Assembly (NCBI GenBank): GCA_964498755.1
Contig: CAZCIB010000005.1
Location: 10,022-74,021, forward strand
Origin: RZZS01 sp964498755
GTDB lineage: Bacteria > Pseudomonadota > Alphaproteobacteria > Micavibrionales > Micavibrionaceae
Direction of reading: 5' to 3'
Length of the DNA stretch: 64,000 nucleotides
The notes under the pieces were generated by a model. It was not told the origin of the DNA, made no database searches, and saw only the letters and a list, made by a program, of their open reading frames with translations. Shown one piece after another: positions 8,716-16,858 of this stretch. Position numbers and translations under genes: made by a program. Position 1 is the first letter of the stretch. Each line of letters begins with the position of its first letter.

Positions 8716-8743
8716 GGTTTGATCCTCTCTGTGTCTCGGGCGG

Positions 8744-9724
8744 TTAGCCGTATCGCTTCATCGACTCGCTCGCCTCTATTAAACGCGATCTCAGGCCGGG
8801 ATCAAGCGATGAATGCCCGGCGTCCGGCACGATAAACATATGGGATCCCGGCCAGGCTTTGTGAAGCTTGTAGGCGGATTCAATCGGGCAGATCATGTCG
8901 AAGCGGCCATGGACGATGACGCCGGGCACGCCTGCGAGTTTATGCGCCTGTTTCAGAAGGCTGTTTTCAGGGGCAATGACCTGATTTCTGAAATAATGCG
9001 CCTCGATCCGCGCGATGGTCAGCGCATGCCGGCGTTCTTCCGGGGTCTCTATGATCTCCGTTTCACCGCCCATGGAGGCGCAGGAGCCTTCGTACTGGCA
9101 CCACTGCAGCGCCGCGTCCATTTGCACGGACTCGTCGTCCGTCTCTAAAAGGCGCTTGCAATAGGCTTCCATTAAGTTATCGCGTTCGTTCTCGGGGATA
9201 TGTCCGACAAAACGCTCGCGCACTTCCGGGTAAAATTTCCCCATGCCGTGCAGGAACCAGTCGATTTCGCTCTGTTCGAACAGGAATATGCCGCGCAGAA
9301 CCATGCCAAGGCAGTTTTCCGGGTAATTTACCCCGTAAGCCAGACCGAGCGTCGAGCCCCATGATCCGCCGAAGAGATGCCATTTTTTAACATTTAAATG
9401 CGCGCGCAGCTTTTCCATGTCTTCTATCAGATGCGCCAGCGTATTGTCTTTGAGCTCGCCAAGCGGCGTGGATCGGCCCGCGCCGCGCTGATCGAATATA
9501 ATGATGCGGTAGTGATCCGGGTCAAAAAAGCGCCTGTGCTTGGGCGAGGCGCCCGCGCCCGGCCCGCCGTGCAACAGAACGACCGGGACGCCGTCGGGGT
9601 TGCCGCTCTGCTCCCAGTACAGCTGATGCCCGGAGCCGACGTCGAGATAGCCGGTCGCATACGGCTCGATTTCGGGGAACAGGTCGAGGAGGGTGTCGTC
9701 TTGCATGGATTGTTCCGGTTTCAT
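8744..9724 (-). CDS. pip: Proline iminopeptidase (peptidase S33)
   Basis: Alpha/beta-hydrolase that removes N-terminal proline from peptides. 326 aa. It shows the oxyanion region HGGPGAG near residue 52, DQRGAGRS near 77, the nucleophile elbow GGSWGS (Ser near 120) and the catalytic His in DAGHSSLDPG near residue 302, all typical of Pip. ATG 9724 overlaps the stop of the upstream nuclease-like gene (ATGA); a second ATG six codons in (MQDD) is an alternative start. Confidence 0.93.
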   Translation of the reverse strand: MKPEQSMQDDTLLDLFPEIEPYATGYLDVGSGHQLYWEQSGNPDGVPVVLLHGGPGAGASPKHRRFFDPDHYRIIIFDQRGAGRSTPLGELKDNTLAHLIEDMEKLRAHLNVKKWHLFGGSWGSTLGLAYGVNYPENCLGMVLRGIFLFEQSEIDWFLHGMGKFYPEVRERFVGHIPENERDNLMEAYCKRLLETDDESVQMDAALQWCQYEGSCASMGGETEIIETPEERRHALTIARIEAHYFRNQVIAPENSLLKQAHKLAGVPGVIVHGRFDMICPIESAYKLHKAWPGSHMFIVPDAGHSSLDPGLRSRLIEASESMKRYG

Positions 9725-10623
9725 TCTTGAGAAACTATCGGCGAGTCCGTGCCCTGTAAAGACTTATCCGGAAACTCGACCGCTTGCGGGAACGCAAGGT
9801 CCATAAACGGCCCGTTCCATGAGCGCAGCCAGCCGCGTACGCGTATATGCCTGTTGTTCCAGTCCATCGGGTTCAGGTCCTCGGCGAGAAATTTGCGCCT
9901 GTCGGCGGCTTCAATGCCAACCGTCAGGTCCGTACGCCAGTCAGGTCCGAAGTTCAGGTAAATGCGGTTGCGCACAGTCGCGACGTTTTTGACCGTGCCC
10001 TCGATGATCTGAAAACCTTCGCGCGCTTCCAGCGCCGTTTCAGGCGTCAGGATGCTGTAAGAGTCTTCCGACCAGAGCCCGGCGCCTTTTTGCCGCGCCT
10101 GTTTTTCGCGTTCATAAAGCTGCTCCGCCATTTCCGGGTTGTTTGGCGTCACGCGCACCCGCGCCAGACCTTGCGCGACGAGCGCGCCCTGCGCCCAGAT
10201 ATTTTTGTTATCAAGATAAAGATGCCCCAGCATATGGCCCATACGGTTCATCCGGCCTTTGTCGCTGTTGGGCGTTTGATAGAGCGAGACAGGCTGGCCT
10301 TCGAAATGTTCCTTGAGATAGGACATGGCGGCAACGCTGTACGCGCCCGGGTTTTCCGGATCGCTGTCTGGAAAGTCAAGCCCGGTCAGGGTGAGCGCGC
10401 GCCCGTCGGCAAGCGTTAAGGTCCGGTTGTCGATGACGTTGCGAACCGTGACGCGTTTCGGCCCGGTCATGCCGGTGAAGTCCGGCGGCGGAAAATCGCT
10501 CGGCGCCGCGGTCTGTTCCGGGTTCTGTTCCGCGTTTTTTTGGGGGACGTTTTCCTGCGCATGCGCATTTGCAAACGCAAAAAAACTGGCGATCAGCAAG
10601 AAAAAGATTATTTTGTGTGTCAT
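9721..10623 (-). CDS. Secreted SNase-like (thermonuclease family) protein
   Basis: 300-aa exported protein. Signal peptide MTHKIIFFLLIASFFAFANAHA with cleavage near AHA-QE. The region from residue 68 resembles a staphylococcal-nuclease OB-fold (VIDNRTLTLADGRALTLTGLDFPD ... EREKQARQKGAGLW) and is followed by a second beta-rich region with IIEGTVKNVATVRNRIYLNFG. The usual TPE of the active-site loop is FPD here and the YGR arginine region reads RMGHMLGH, so nuclease activity is uncertain. ATG 10623 is chosen over an upstream start because it begins the signal peptide. Its stop overlaps the pip ATG. Confidence 0.75.
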   Translation of the reverse strand: MTHKIIFFLLIASFFAFANAHAQENVPQKNAEQNPEQTAAPSDFPPPDFTGMTGPKRVTVRNVIDNRTLTLADGRALTLTGLDFPDSDPENPGAYSVAAMSYLKEHFEGQPVSLYQTPNSDKGRMNRMGHMLGHLYLDNKNIWAQGALVAQGLARVRVTPNNPEMAEQLYEREKQARQKGAGLWSEDSYSILTPETALEAREGFQIIEGTVKNVATVRNRIYLNFGPDWRTDLTVGIEAADRRKFLAEDLNPMDWNNRHIRVRGWLRSWNGPFMDLAFPQAVEFPDKSLQGTDSPIVSQE

Positions 10624-10683
10624 GCGTGGAATTTGAACGAGCCCGCGCTTGTTTGCAACCGGGAAATTCAAGCCGCGAAGGGA

Positions 10684-10880
10684 TGCGAATAAACATGGAT
10701 CTACAGCGCGCGTTGCGCGCAGATATTTTAACTACAGAGTTAAACAAGAGATAAACAGAGGGGTTTCGCGCAAACTGATATGTCTTTCTCAAAAAAAATT
10801 CTGTTTGTCTCTGCGGGCTCTGTAGTTATTAATCATGCGCTTCGCGCACAAGATACATTCGCGTTTATTCGCGCCCATCC
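10684..10880. repeat. Nested inverted-repeat element, ACTACAGAG family
   Basis: Inner arms AACTACAGAG (10730-10739) and CTCTGTAGTT (10818-10827) lie inside outer arms resembling GCGAATAAACATGGAT (from 10685) and ATCC...GTTTATTCGC (to about 10880). GCGC-rich hairpins lie between them. It fills the gap between the divergent nuclease-like and M48 genes and so probably overlaps their promoters. Confidence 0.6.
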
Positions 10881-10907
10881 GTGGTCAAAAAAGAAAAAGG
10901 ATTTGGA

Positions 10908-12374
10908 ATGAAAAGTTTTGGAAATCTGACTCACAAGGTTTTATTGCCGGTTGCGGCTCTGGTCATGCTGGCAGCATGTTCTGTCAACCCCGCAACGGGA
11001 GAGCAGCAGTTCACCGCCTTTATGTCCCCGGCGCAGGAACAGCAGGTCGGCGCGCAGGAGCATAACAAGATCATCCGGACCTTCGGCGTGTACGAGGATC
11101 AGTCCTTTAACGCCTATGTGAATCAGATCGGCCAGAAAGTCGCGCAGAATACGGAGCGCGGCGATGTGAATTACACGTTCACGGTACTGGACACGCAGAT
11201 GGTCAACGCCTTTGCGCTGCCCGGCGGCTATATTTACGTTTCGCGCGGGCTTATGGCGCAGGCGAACAGCGAGGCCGAGCTCGCCGCCGTGATCGCCCAC
11301 GAAATCGCGCACGTGACGGCAAGGCATTCGGCGGAGCGTTACTCGCAGGGCGTCCTGACGACGCTTGGCGCGGGGCTCATTTCCGCCGCCACTGACAGCT
11401 CGCTCGCGTCACAGGCCGCCGGGATCGGCTCGAACCTTTATATCAAGTCCTATTCCCGCTCGCAGGAGCATCAGGCCGACGAGCTCGGCGTACGCTATCT
11501 TCACCGCGCCGGTTACAGTACGGAGGCCATGGCGCAGTTCCTTGCGAATCTCCAGCAGCACAGCGCGTTTGAAGCGCGCTTAAGCGGGCGCGGCCAGCCG
11601 GGGGGCGTGTTCAACTATTTCTCGACGCACCCGGAAACAGGCGACCGCGTCCAGCAAAGCGTCAGCCATACGCGCGACTTCCCGCCGAATGCGGGCGTCG
11701 TCAATCGTGACGGTTACCTGCAAAGGCTGGACGGCGTGACATATGGTTACAGCGCGAAGCACGGCTTCGTGCGCGGCAATGATTTCTGGCATCCGGATAT
11801 GGGCTTTACGTTTTCCGTGCCGGACGATTTCACGATCAGCAACCAGCCGACGCAGGTTCTCGCAACCTCCCGCAGCGGCGCGGCGATTATCTTTGACGCG
11901 GGCGGCGCGCCGAGCGCGGTCGATCCCTATAACTACCTGACGCAAGTGTGGATGCAGGGCGAGCCGCTGCAAAACGCCGAGCGCATTACCATCAACGGCA
12001 TGCAGGCCGCCTCCGCCGCCTTTACCGGCAATGTGAACGGCCGGCCGATGACGGTGCGGCTTGTGGCGATACAATGGGCGCCGGACCGGTTCTTCCGCTT
12101 CCAGATGGCGATACCGCAGGGCGCGGGGCAGGCTCTGGTCGAAGACCTTAAACGTACGACCTATAGTTTTCGCCGCATGACCGCGAGTGAAAAACAGTCC
12201 ATCCGGCCCTACCGTCTGGACATCGTGACGGCGGGCGCGGGCGATACCGTCGCAAGCCTTGCCAGGCGCATGGCGTTTGACGACCTGAAGGAAGAGCGCT
12301 TTCGCGTCCTGAACAATTTGTCAGCTGGCGAGCAGGTCAGGGCAGGGCAGTTGTACAAGGTTGTGGTGGAGTAG
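10908..12374 (+). CDS. M48 family lipoprotein metalloprotease with LysM-like C-terminus
   Basis: 488-aa envelope zinc protease of the BepA/LoiP type, expected in periplasmic quality control. Lipobox LVMLAAC near residue 24 marks a lipoprotein. The M48 domain has HEIAH near residue 134 and the third ligand in EHQADELG near residue 190. The last 60 residues (RPYRLDIVTAGAGDTV ... LNNLSAGEQVRAGQLYKVV) look like a LysM domain, so peptidoglycan contact is likely. ATG 10908 follows AAAGGATTT; a GTG at 10881 is less likely. No operon partner. Confidence 0.93.
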   Translation: MKSFGNLTHKVLLPVAALVMLAACSVNPATGEQQFTAFMSPAQEQQVGAQEHNKIIRTFGVYEDQSFNAYVNQIGQKVAQNTERGDVNYTFTVLDTQMVNAFALPGGYIYVSRGLMAQANSEAELAAVIAHEIAHVTARHSAERYSQGVLTTLGAGLISAATDSSLASQAAGIGSNLYIKSYSRSQEHQADELGVRYLHRAGYSTEAMAQFLANLQQHSAFEARLSGRGQPGGVFNYFSTHPETGDRVQQSVSHTRDFPPNAGVVNRDGYLQRLDGVTYGYSAKHGFVRGNDFWHPDMGFTFSVPDDFTISNQPTQVLATSRSGAAIIFDAGGAPSAVDPYNYLTQVWMQGEPLQNAERITINGMQAASAAFTGNVNGRPMTVRLVAIQWAPDRFFRFQMAIPQGAGQALVEDLKRTTYSFRRMTASEKQSIRPYRLDIVTAGAGDTVASLARRMAFDDLKEERFRVLNNLSAGEQVRAGQLYKVVVE

Positions 12375-12418
12375 GGAATTCGTCAGAAGGGCGTGGCAAG
12401 CGTTTGCGGATTTTTATA

Positions 12419-12595
12419 TAAACCGCCAAGACGCGAAGACGCCACAAAACACAAAGGTAACGAGAAGAAAGCTGCGCCCAGCGCTACATGTATTCAACAC
12501 AGAGATCGCAGAGGGCGCAGAGTTTTTTTCAAGAGCTTGTATTCTCTGCGTTCTCTGCGCGCTCTGTAGTTTTAAAAAACGCGCTGCGCGCAACT
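12419..12595. repeat. Palindromic repeat, GCCAAGACGCG / CACAGAG family
   Basis: Left part AACCGCCAAGACGCGAAGACG matches the arm of the element at 15457. It is followed by CACAGAGATCGCAGAGGGCG and, after a short loop, CTCTGCGTTCTCTGCGCGCTCTGTAG in inverted order. Part of the 930-bp gene-poor stretch 12375-13304. Confidence 0.65.
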
Positions 12596-12653
12596 GCATA
12601 AAAGCCGGAGCAGGATGGCGCATAAATCATTCAATTCACTATATTTTAAAAGG

Positions 12654-12684
12654 GGGCGCACACTTTTGCATAACGTGTGCGCCC
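12654..12684. repeat. Hairpin repeat GGGCGCACAC
   Basis: Perfect 10-bp arms GGGCGCACAC (12654-12663) and GTGTGCGCCC (12675-12684), related to the hairpin at 5324-5362. Confidence 0.7.
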
Positions 12685-12745
12685 ACGCTCGTGGGCTTTT
12701 GGACGAGCTTCGCAAGTAACTTATGTCGTTTATTCAAGCCTTGAC

Positions 12746-12832
12746 GTCACCCCCGCGTAAGCGGGGGTCTGGCAAGCCTCAAACAATGAGAAGGTTGTTG
12801 TTTGCCGGATGCCCGCCTAAAGCGGGCATGAC
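12746..12832. repeat. GTCAT...ATGAC two-hairpin element
   Basis: Starts GTCACCCCCGCGTAAGCGGGGG and ends GCCCGCCTAAAGCGGGCATGAC, each half a hairpin. It lies 3 bp from the stop codon of the phosphatase remnant at 12836. Confidence 0.8.
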
Positions 12833-12835
12833 GGT

Positions 12836-13055
12836 TCAGTGGTTTTGTCTCTTCTCAAACCGCATCACAACCGGCATATGATCCGAGCCCATGGCCGGGC
12901 CGACATGTTTGTACGTGGGAGTCAGGCTTGCGCTGAAGAGGATATGATCAATCGGGATCTGAAATATCGGTAATAAAAACACGCTCGGCCAGGTCGGCGC
13001 GGCGATCGGCTAGGGCTGGGCGTAGTTTAGCCGCGCGTCTTGCGCGCTATTCTTT
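12836..13055 (-). pseudogene. C-terminal remnant of an endonuclease/exonuclease/phosphatase family gene
   Basis: Reading on the minus strand, 57 residues upstream of TGA 12836-12838 match the end of EEP-superfamily proteins: PTWPSVF, IPIDHILFS and the catalytic GSDHMPVVM. The frame is broken by a TAG at 13010-13012 but continues as DARLNYAQP to about 13055, where the inverted-repeat element 13056-13213 begins. The rest of the gene is absent beyond that element. Parsimoniously the element inserted into, or marks the deletion edge of, an EEP gene. Confidence 0.65.
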
Positions 13056-13213
13056 AACCACAAAGTCACAAAGAACACAAAGATGAAGGGAAGAAAATTG
13101 CGCGCAGCGCAAAAAGCCCTGTCGGCCCGATTTGCTAATGTCATTGTTATTTAAGCGCGCTTCACGCGGGCAAAAGAACTTTGTGCCCTTTGTGGCTTTG
13201 TGACTTTGTGGTT
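13056..13213. repeat. MITE-like element with 18-bp perfect terminal inverted repeats
   Basis: Arms AACCACAAAGTCACAAAG (13056-13073) and CTTTGTGACTTTGTGGTT (13196-13213) are exact complements; an internal GCGCGCAGCGC segment also folds. 158 bp, no coding capacity. It abuts the EEP gene remnant. Confidence 0.85.
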
Positions 13214-13245
13214 CATAATCCGGATGCTTTCGCGGTCAAGGAAGC

Positions 13246-13273
13246 AAAAAAAACGCGAGGCAGGTCCCTCGCG
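13246..13273 (-). terminator. Rho-independent terminator of rpoH
   Basis: On the minus strand the stem CGCGAGG / CCTCGCG with a short loop is followed by eight T residues, 32 bp after the rpoH stop. Confidence 0.9.
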
Positions 13274-13304
13274 CTTTTTCCTTCATCCGGCTCCATTCTA
13301 TGGC

Positions 13305-14195
13305 CTACCCGCCGATATAGAGCAAATCGTTCGTGTTTCCGGCCTTGTCGGCGATGGAGAGTTTGAGCTTGTCCATGGCGCGGGCTTCGAGCTGGCGAAC
13401 GCGCTCCTTGCTGACGCCGAGCTGCTTGCCAAGTTCTTCCAGGGTCACGGCTTCATAACCCAGATGCCGCTCGCGGATAATCGTCTGCTCGCGGTCCGAC
13501 AACTCGCTCAGGGCCTGCTCCAGCCACTCCGAACGCGTTGACGAATCGCGCATGGAGGTAACGATGTCTTCCGGGTTCGGCCGCTCGTCGGGCAGGAAGT
13601 TCTGCCACTCGTCATCGCCTTCCTCGCGGATGCGCGCGTTGAGCGACTGGTCATTGGCGGCGAGACGCATTTCCATGTCCTCAACGTCTCTTAAATTTAC
13701 GCCCAACTCGTCGGCGATGGACTGACGGCCTTCGGCGTCCAGCGCTTCGCCGTCCTTGCGGCCCTCGATCTTCGCCCGTAGACGGCGCAGGTTAAAGAAC
13801 AGCGATTTTTGCGCCGCCGTCGTGCCGGTCCGCACGATCGACCAGTTGCGCAGGATATAATCCTGTATCGATGAACGGATCCACCACGAGGCGTAAGTCG
13901 AGAAACGAACCTCGCGCTCCGGCTCGAAGCGGTTGGCCGCCTGCATCAGGCCGACATTGCCCTCCTGAATCAGGTCGCCCATCGGCAGGCCGTAATTCCG
14001 GAATTTCGAGGCCATGGCGACAACCAGACGCGTGTACGAGCGCACCAGTTCATGCAGGGCCTTTTCATCGCCGTGCTCCTTCCAGCGGATCGCAAGATCG
14101 CGCTCGTGCTCGCGCTCAAGGATCGGCTCGCTCATCGAGTTGCGGATGTAGCTCATATTCGCTTTTTGCGTCTGGGGATCGTCTATATAGCTCAT
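13305..14195 (-). CDS. rpoH: RNA polymerase heat-shock sigma factor RpoH (sigma-32)
   Basis: Directs RNA polymerase to heat-shock promoters. 296 aa. Region 2 contains LVVAMASKFRNYGLPMGDLIQEGN and the region 2.4 WWIRSSIQDYILRN near residue 100. The RpoH box (AAQKSLFFNLRRLR near residue 127) separates it from the housekeeping factor. Region 4 HTH is LGVSKERVRQLEARA near residue 260. AGGAAG lies just upstream of ATG 14195. A strong terminator follows. Activity is normally controlled by DnaK and proteolysis; no leader thermosensor was identified here. Confidence 0.95.
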   Translation of the reverse strand: MSYIDDPQTQKANMSYIRNSMSEPILEREHERDLAIRWKEHGDEKALHELVRSYTRLVVAMASKFRNYGLPMGDLIQEGNVGLMQAANRFEPEREVRFSTYASWWIRSSIQDYILRNWSIVRTGTTAAQKSLFFNLRRLRAKIEGRKDGEALDAEGRQSIADELGVNLRDVEDMEMRLAANDQSLNARIREEGDDEWQNFLPDERPNPEDIVTSMRDSSTRSEWLEQALSELSDREQTIIRERHLGYEAVTLEELGKQLGVSKERVRQLEARAMDKLKLSIADKAGNTNDLLYIGG

Positions 14196-14287
14196 GGCTT
14201 CCTGTCCTTTGCTGATACGTCGCGTTCAATCCGTTAAATTATCTCTAGGTTAGTCCTATTTATAAATCCGTTCCGGGTTCCGTTAAA

Positions 14288-14303
14288 GTTACACTTTTGT
14301 AAC
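14288..14303. promoter_or_regulatory. GTTACA-N4-TGTAAC palindrome upstream of rpoH
   Basis: A perfect 6-4-6 inverted repeat 93 bp upstream of the rpoH start, in a 289-bp gap (14196-14484) otherwise without recognisable features. It could be an operator; no regulator is assigned. Confidence 0.4.
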
Positions 14304-14484
14304 CTTTATCCGCCGCTACCTTTTGAGGTCCGTATAACCCACATTAATACGCGCGATTTTACAAAACGGATCAACGCCCGTTAAGGATTAAAAGGTACAT
14401 GATTGTTGTTCATAATCATACAAGCGGGAAAATTCGCATTTATAATCAGTGGTGTAGCTGAATTTTCAAGTTCCGCTTTTTAAA

Positions 14485-15303
14485 TCAAGCTTCGAGCATG
14501 TCTTCTATCTCGCCTTCAGGCGTGAAGCAGGCCGCTACGAGCTTTCCTCCAAATCCACAGCCACCGTCAATCGAGGCTGTTACGCAGTTAATATTGACGC
14601 CGACATGCGCGGGATCATACCCGCGGATGACTCTGGCGAACGGTTTATATTGTTCCTGCATCGTATCAAAAAACTTTGCGCCCCACCAGAAAATATCCCC
14701 TTGCTCAGTAAGGTTTTTATGCGGATCCAGACCGGAATGCACGAAAAGCAGGGGGAACTGTACGCTGACAGGCGTATAGGCCGCGCGGCGCAGCTGGGTC
14801 GCAAAGACGTCGTGACCTGCGTGGGCGCGTACGGACTTGCGAATCGCGTTCGTCCAGCGGGTAAGCGACATCACGCCTTCCTGCGCCGCCGTAATCCCGT
14901 CATGCGGGCTGAGGCCGTAAGCGTTCAACGTGGGGGCAAGGCCCTTGCCGAGCATCCACAGAAGGACGGCGGACGGGTCCGGCGCGAATTGCAGCTGAAG
15001 CAGTTTTTGCCACAGCTCCTCCTGTACGCCGCGCAGGTATATCAGGTCGTCCGGCTTCATCCCGGGAATGGACAGGACCAGCCTGCGGAACGTCAGGATT
15101 TCGTCAACCGTTTCGGTCGCTTCCTTGCCATAGCCCGTATAATTGCCGAGATAAACAATCCGGTCCCCCGGCGCGATGCGGGAGAGTAAATCGTCATGAA
15201 CGGCGACAAGCCGTTCGATATCGCCGTGAATAGCGGAAATGGCCCAGATATTGCGCGGGCGGCCAAGGGTTGCGAATCGCAAGTCAGTGTCTTTCATGGA
15301 CAA
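14485..15303 (-). CDS. Metallophosphoesterase-like protein with degenerate metal site
   Basis: 272 aa, aligned by its motifs with bacterial Ser/Thr protein phosphatase-type calcineurin-like proteins. Fold motifs remain (WAISAIHGD near residue 20, RIVYLGNY near 48, LIYLRGVQEE near 87, LLFVHSGLDP near 185, SIDGGCGFGGKL near 245). The usual ligands are replaced: DIHG to AIHG, GDYIDRG to GNYTGYG, GNHE to GVQE, GHTP to GYDP. The protein is therefore probably catalytically dead and may bind rather than hydrolyse a partner. Start ATG 15303 or the next ATG two codons in. Single gene; no clear operon. Confidence 0.75.
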   Translation of the reverse strand: MSMKDTDLRFATLGRPRNIWAISAIHGDIERLVAVHDDLLSRIAPGDRIVYLGNYTGYGKEATETVDEILTFRRLVLSIPGMKPDDLIYLRGVQEELWQKLLQLQFAPDPSAVLLWMLGKGLAPTLNAYGLSPHDGITAAQEGVMSLTRWTNAIRKSVRAHAGHDVFATQLRRAAYTPVSVQFPLLFVHSGLDPHKNLTEQGDIFWWGAKFFDTMQEQYKPFARVIRGYDPAHVGVNINCVTASIDGGCGFGGKLVAACFTPEGEIEDMLEA

Positions 15304-15456
15304 GTCACAGATCGGGGTGAAAGGAATTTACAAAAACCGCCGGAACGGCGGAATTCCAGAATCACCTTCATTGTACAGGAAAAACAGAAGGATGGTATAG
15401 GCAGAGGCGGATAAAACGGCGTTTTTCCTGATTTGCGTACAGGCGCAAATGTTTTA

Positions 15457-15671
15457 AACCGCCAAGGCGCCAATACGCCAGGCTTTCCGGTCTTCCCGCG
15501 CCGCAGGCGCATTATTTTTGAACCACGGCGATCACAGCGTACACAGCGAAGTAAGCGCAAACGTCGCTGTGATCTCTGTGCGCGCCGTGGTTTAAGAAAT
15601 ACAAGCCGTCTTATTACGCTTCGCATGCGTATGCCTTTTAGGATTCTTGGCGTCTTCGCGTCTTGGCGGTT
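15457..15671. repeat. Nested inverted-repeat elements
   Basis: Outer arms AACCGCCAAGGCGCCAATACG (15457 on, first 20 bases shared) and CTTGGCGGTT (15662-15671) enclose a second element with arms AACCACGGCG (15521-15530) and CGCCGTGGTT (15583-15592). The inner one belongs to the AACCAC family seen at 13056. The gap 15304-15749 holds nothing else apart from the carD terminator. Confidence 0.75.
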
Positions 15672-15685
15672 ACACAAAAACACAC

Positions 15686-15718
15686 AAAAAAGGGCGCGGG
15701 ATGTAATCGTCCGCGCCC
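15686..15718 (-). terminator. Rho-independent terminator of carD
   Basis: On the minus strand GGGCGCGG / CCGCGCCC arms (15711-15718 with 15692-15699) are followed by six T residues, about 32 bp after the carD stop. Confidence 0.85.
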
Positions 15719-15749
15719 TTCGGGAGAAAACTCGTTAAAGACTTAAGGC

Positions 15750-16307
15750 TTATGCCGCGGCCTGTTCTTCCTCTTCGTCTGCGTTATCGACGACGGGTTT
15801 GACCTTGTTGACGCCGAGAATGTCTTCCAGCTCTTCAGCGGCCTCTAACTCCGTGATGGATTTCACGGCCGCGACTTCGCGGGCGAGACGGCCAAGCGCG
15901 GCCTGATAAATCTGGCGCTCGCTGTAGGATTGCTCGCTGTCGTCATTGCTGCGCTTGAGGTCGCGCAGAACTTCGGCGATGGCGACCGGGTCGCCGGAAT
16001 TGATCTTGGTTTCGTATTCCTGCGCGCGGCGGGACCACATGGCGCGGCGGATGCGCGCGCGGCCGCGAAGCGTCTGCAGCGCGTCGCCAAGACGGTCATT
16101 GGAGCTGAGTTTGCGCAGGCCTGCGGCTTCCGCCTTGAATACCGGAATTTTAAGGCGCATGCGCTCCTGCTCGAAGCTGATGGTGTAAAGGCTTACGCTG
16201 GCGCCCGCGATGCTCTGGGTTTCAATGCCTTCGACTTTACCCACGCCATGCGCCGGGTAAACAACGTAGTCACCTGCGACGAAATCGAAATTGTCGTTGT
16301 CAGCCAT
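15750..16307 (-). CDS. carD: CarD/CdnL family RNA polymerase-binding regulator
   Basis: Binds the RNA polymerase beta subunit and stabilises open complexes at rRNA and other promoters. 185 aa. The N-terminal RID (Tudor-like) domain begins FVAGDYVVYPAHGVGKVEGI near residue 9, followed by a helical DNA-binding domain (RARIRRAMWSRRAQEYETKI near residue 85) and an acidic C-terminal tail. ATG 16307 (MADNDN) follows AAGAGAGAAG; an in-frame upstream start at 16373 is not favoured. Monocistronic, with its own terminator. Confidence 0.92.
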   Translation of the reverse strand: MADNDNFDFVAGDYVVYPAHGVGKVEGIETQSIAGASVSLYTISFEQERMRLKIPVFKAEAAGLRKLSSNDRLGDALQTLRGRARIRRAMWSRRAQEYETKINSGDPVAIAEVLRDLKRSNDDSEQSYSERQIYQAALGRLAREVAAVKSITELEAAEELEDILGVNKVKPVVDNADEEEEQAAA

Positions 16308-16615
16308 ACTTCTCTCTTTTCGGTTTGTGTGGTTGATATCAAGTCTACCGCTTTTACTCTTTCGGGACGACATCGGCCTGCGCGCTCTGTTATCAACAAG
16401 CGAACGGATTGGCGCCTCCCTCCATCTGATATCCGGCTTATTTCTGGCGGCTGTTCAAAGCGTATGTCTCCCTGTCTTCCGGTTCTCTTCGGGAGCAAAA
16501 TATCGCCGCATTTCAATGCCGGTAACTCAAGATGTGAGAACGAACATAGCGCAGAATTCGTAAAAATTCAAGTTCTTATTTCGGAAATATGAAATTGGGT
16601 GTGAATATCAGATGC
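16308..16615. other. Upstream region of carD without recognised genes
   Basis: About 310 bp between the carD start and the heptanucleotide repeats. Open frames exist on both strands but none resembles a protein family or has a convincing start. It presumably carries the carD promoter. Confidence 0.5.
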
Positions 16616-16748
16616 GAGTTGTGAGTTGCGAGTTGTGAGTTGTGAGTAGCGAGTAGCGAGTAGCGAGTAGCGAGTAGCGAGTAGCGAGTAGCGAGTAGCG
16701 AGTTGTGAGTGGTGAGAAGCGAGTAGTGAGTTGTGAGTTGTGAGTGGA
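16616..16748. repeat. Nineteen tandem 7-bp repeats (GAGTAGC / GAGTTGT)
   Basis: Uninterrupted 7-mers GAGTWGY; 16644-16699 is eight identical copies of GAGTAGC. The same unit in opposite orientation occurs at 16859-16885, on the other side of the palindromic element 16754-16857, giving an inverted arrangement. Variants differ mainly at positions 5 and 7. Confidence 0.95.
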
Positions 16749-16753
16749 CAGAA

Positions 16754-16857
16754 CCCCTCACCCACTTCGCTACCGTTTTCCCGTAGAAAAACGAAGCTCC
16801 GTTGCCCTCTCCCTAGGGAGAGGGAGGGCCCCATGCGTAGCATGGGAGGGCGAGGGG
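16754..16857. repeat. Cloverleaf-like palindromic element, second copy
   Basis: Near-perfect outer arms CCCCTCACCC (16754-16763) and GGGCGAGGGG (16848-16857). Inside are an imperfect GTTTT/AAAAAC hairpin, the 20-bp palindrome CCCTCTCCCTAGGGAGAGGG at 16805-16824 and CCCATG/CATGGG at 16830-16846. Same layout and core sequence as the element inside mtaB. Confidence 0.85.
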
Positions 16858-16858
16858 C

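Noticed and set aside
13200..13541. Plus-strand frame overlapping the rpoH 3' end
   Set aside because: Antisense shadow of rpoH and its terminator.
15433..15738. Arg-rich open frame across the nested repeats
   Set aside because: It follows the inverted-repeat sequence and has no protein-family support.
16193..16516. Minus-strand frame overlapping the carD start
   Set aside because: Overlaps carD in another frame, no family resemblance.
16616..16748. Tandem repeats as a CRISPR array
   Set aside because: Units are 7 bp with no spacers and no cas genes nearby.
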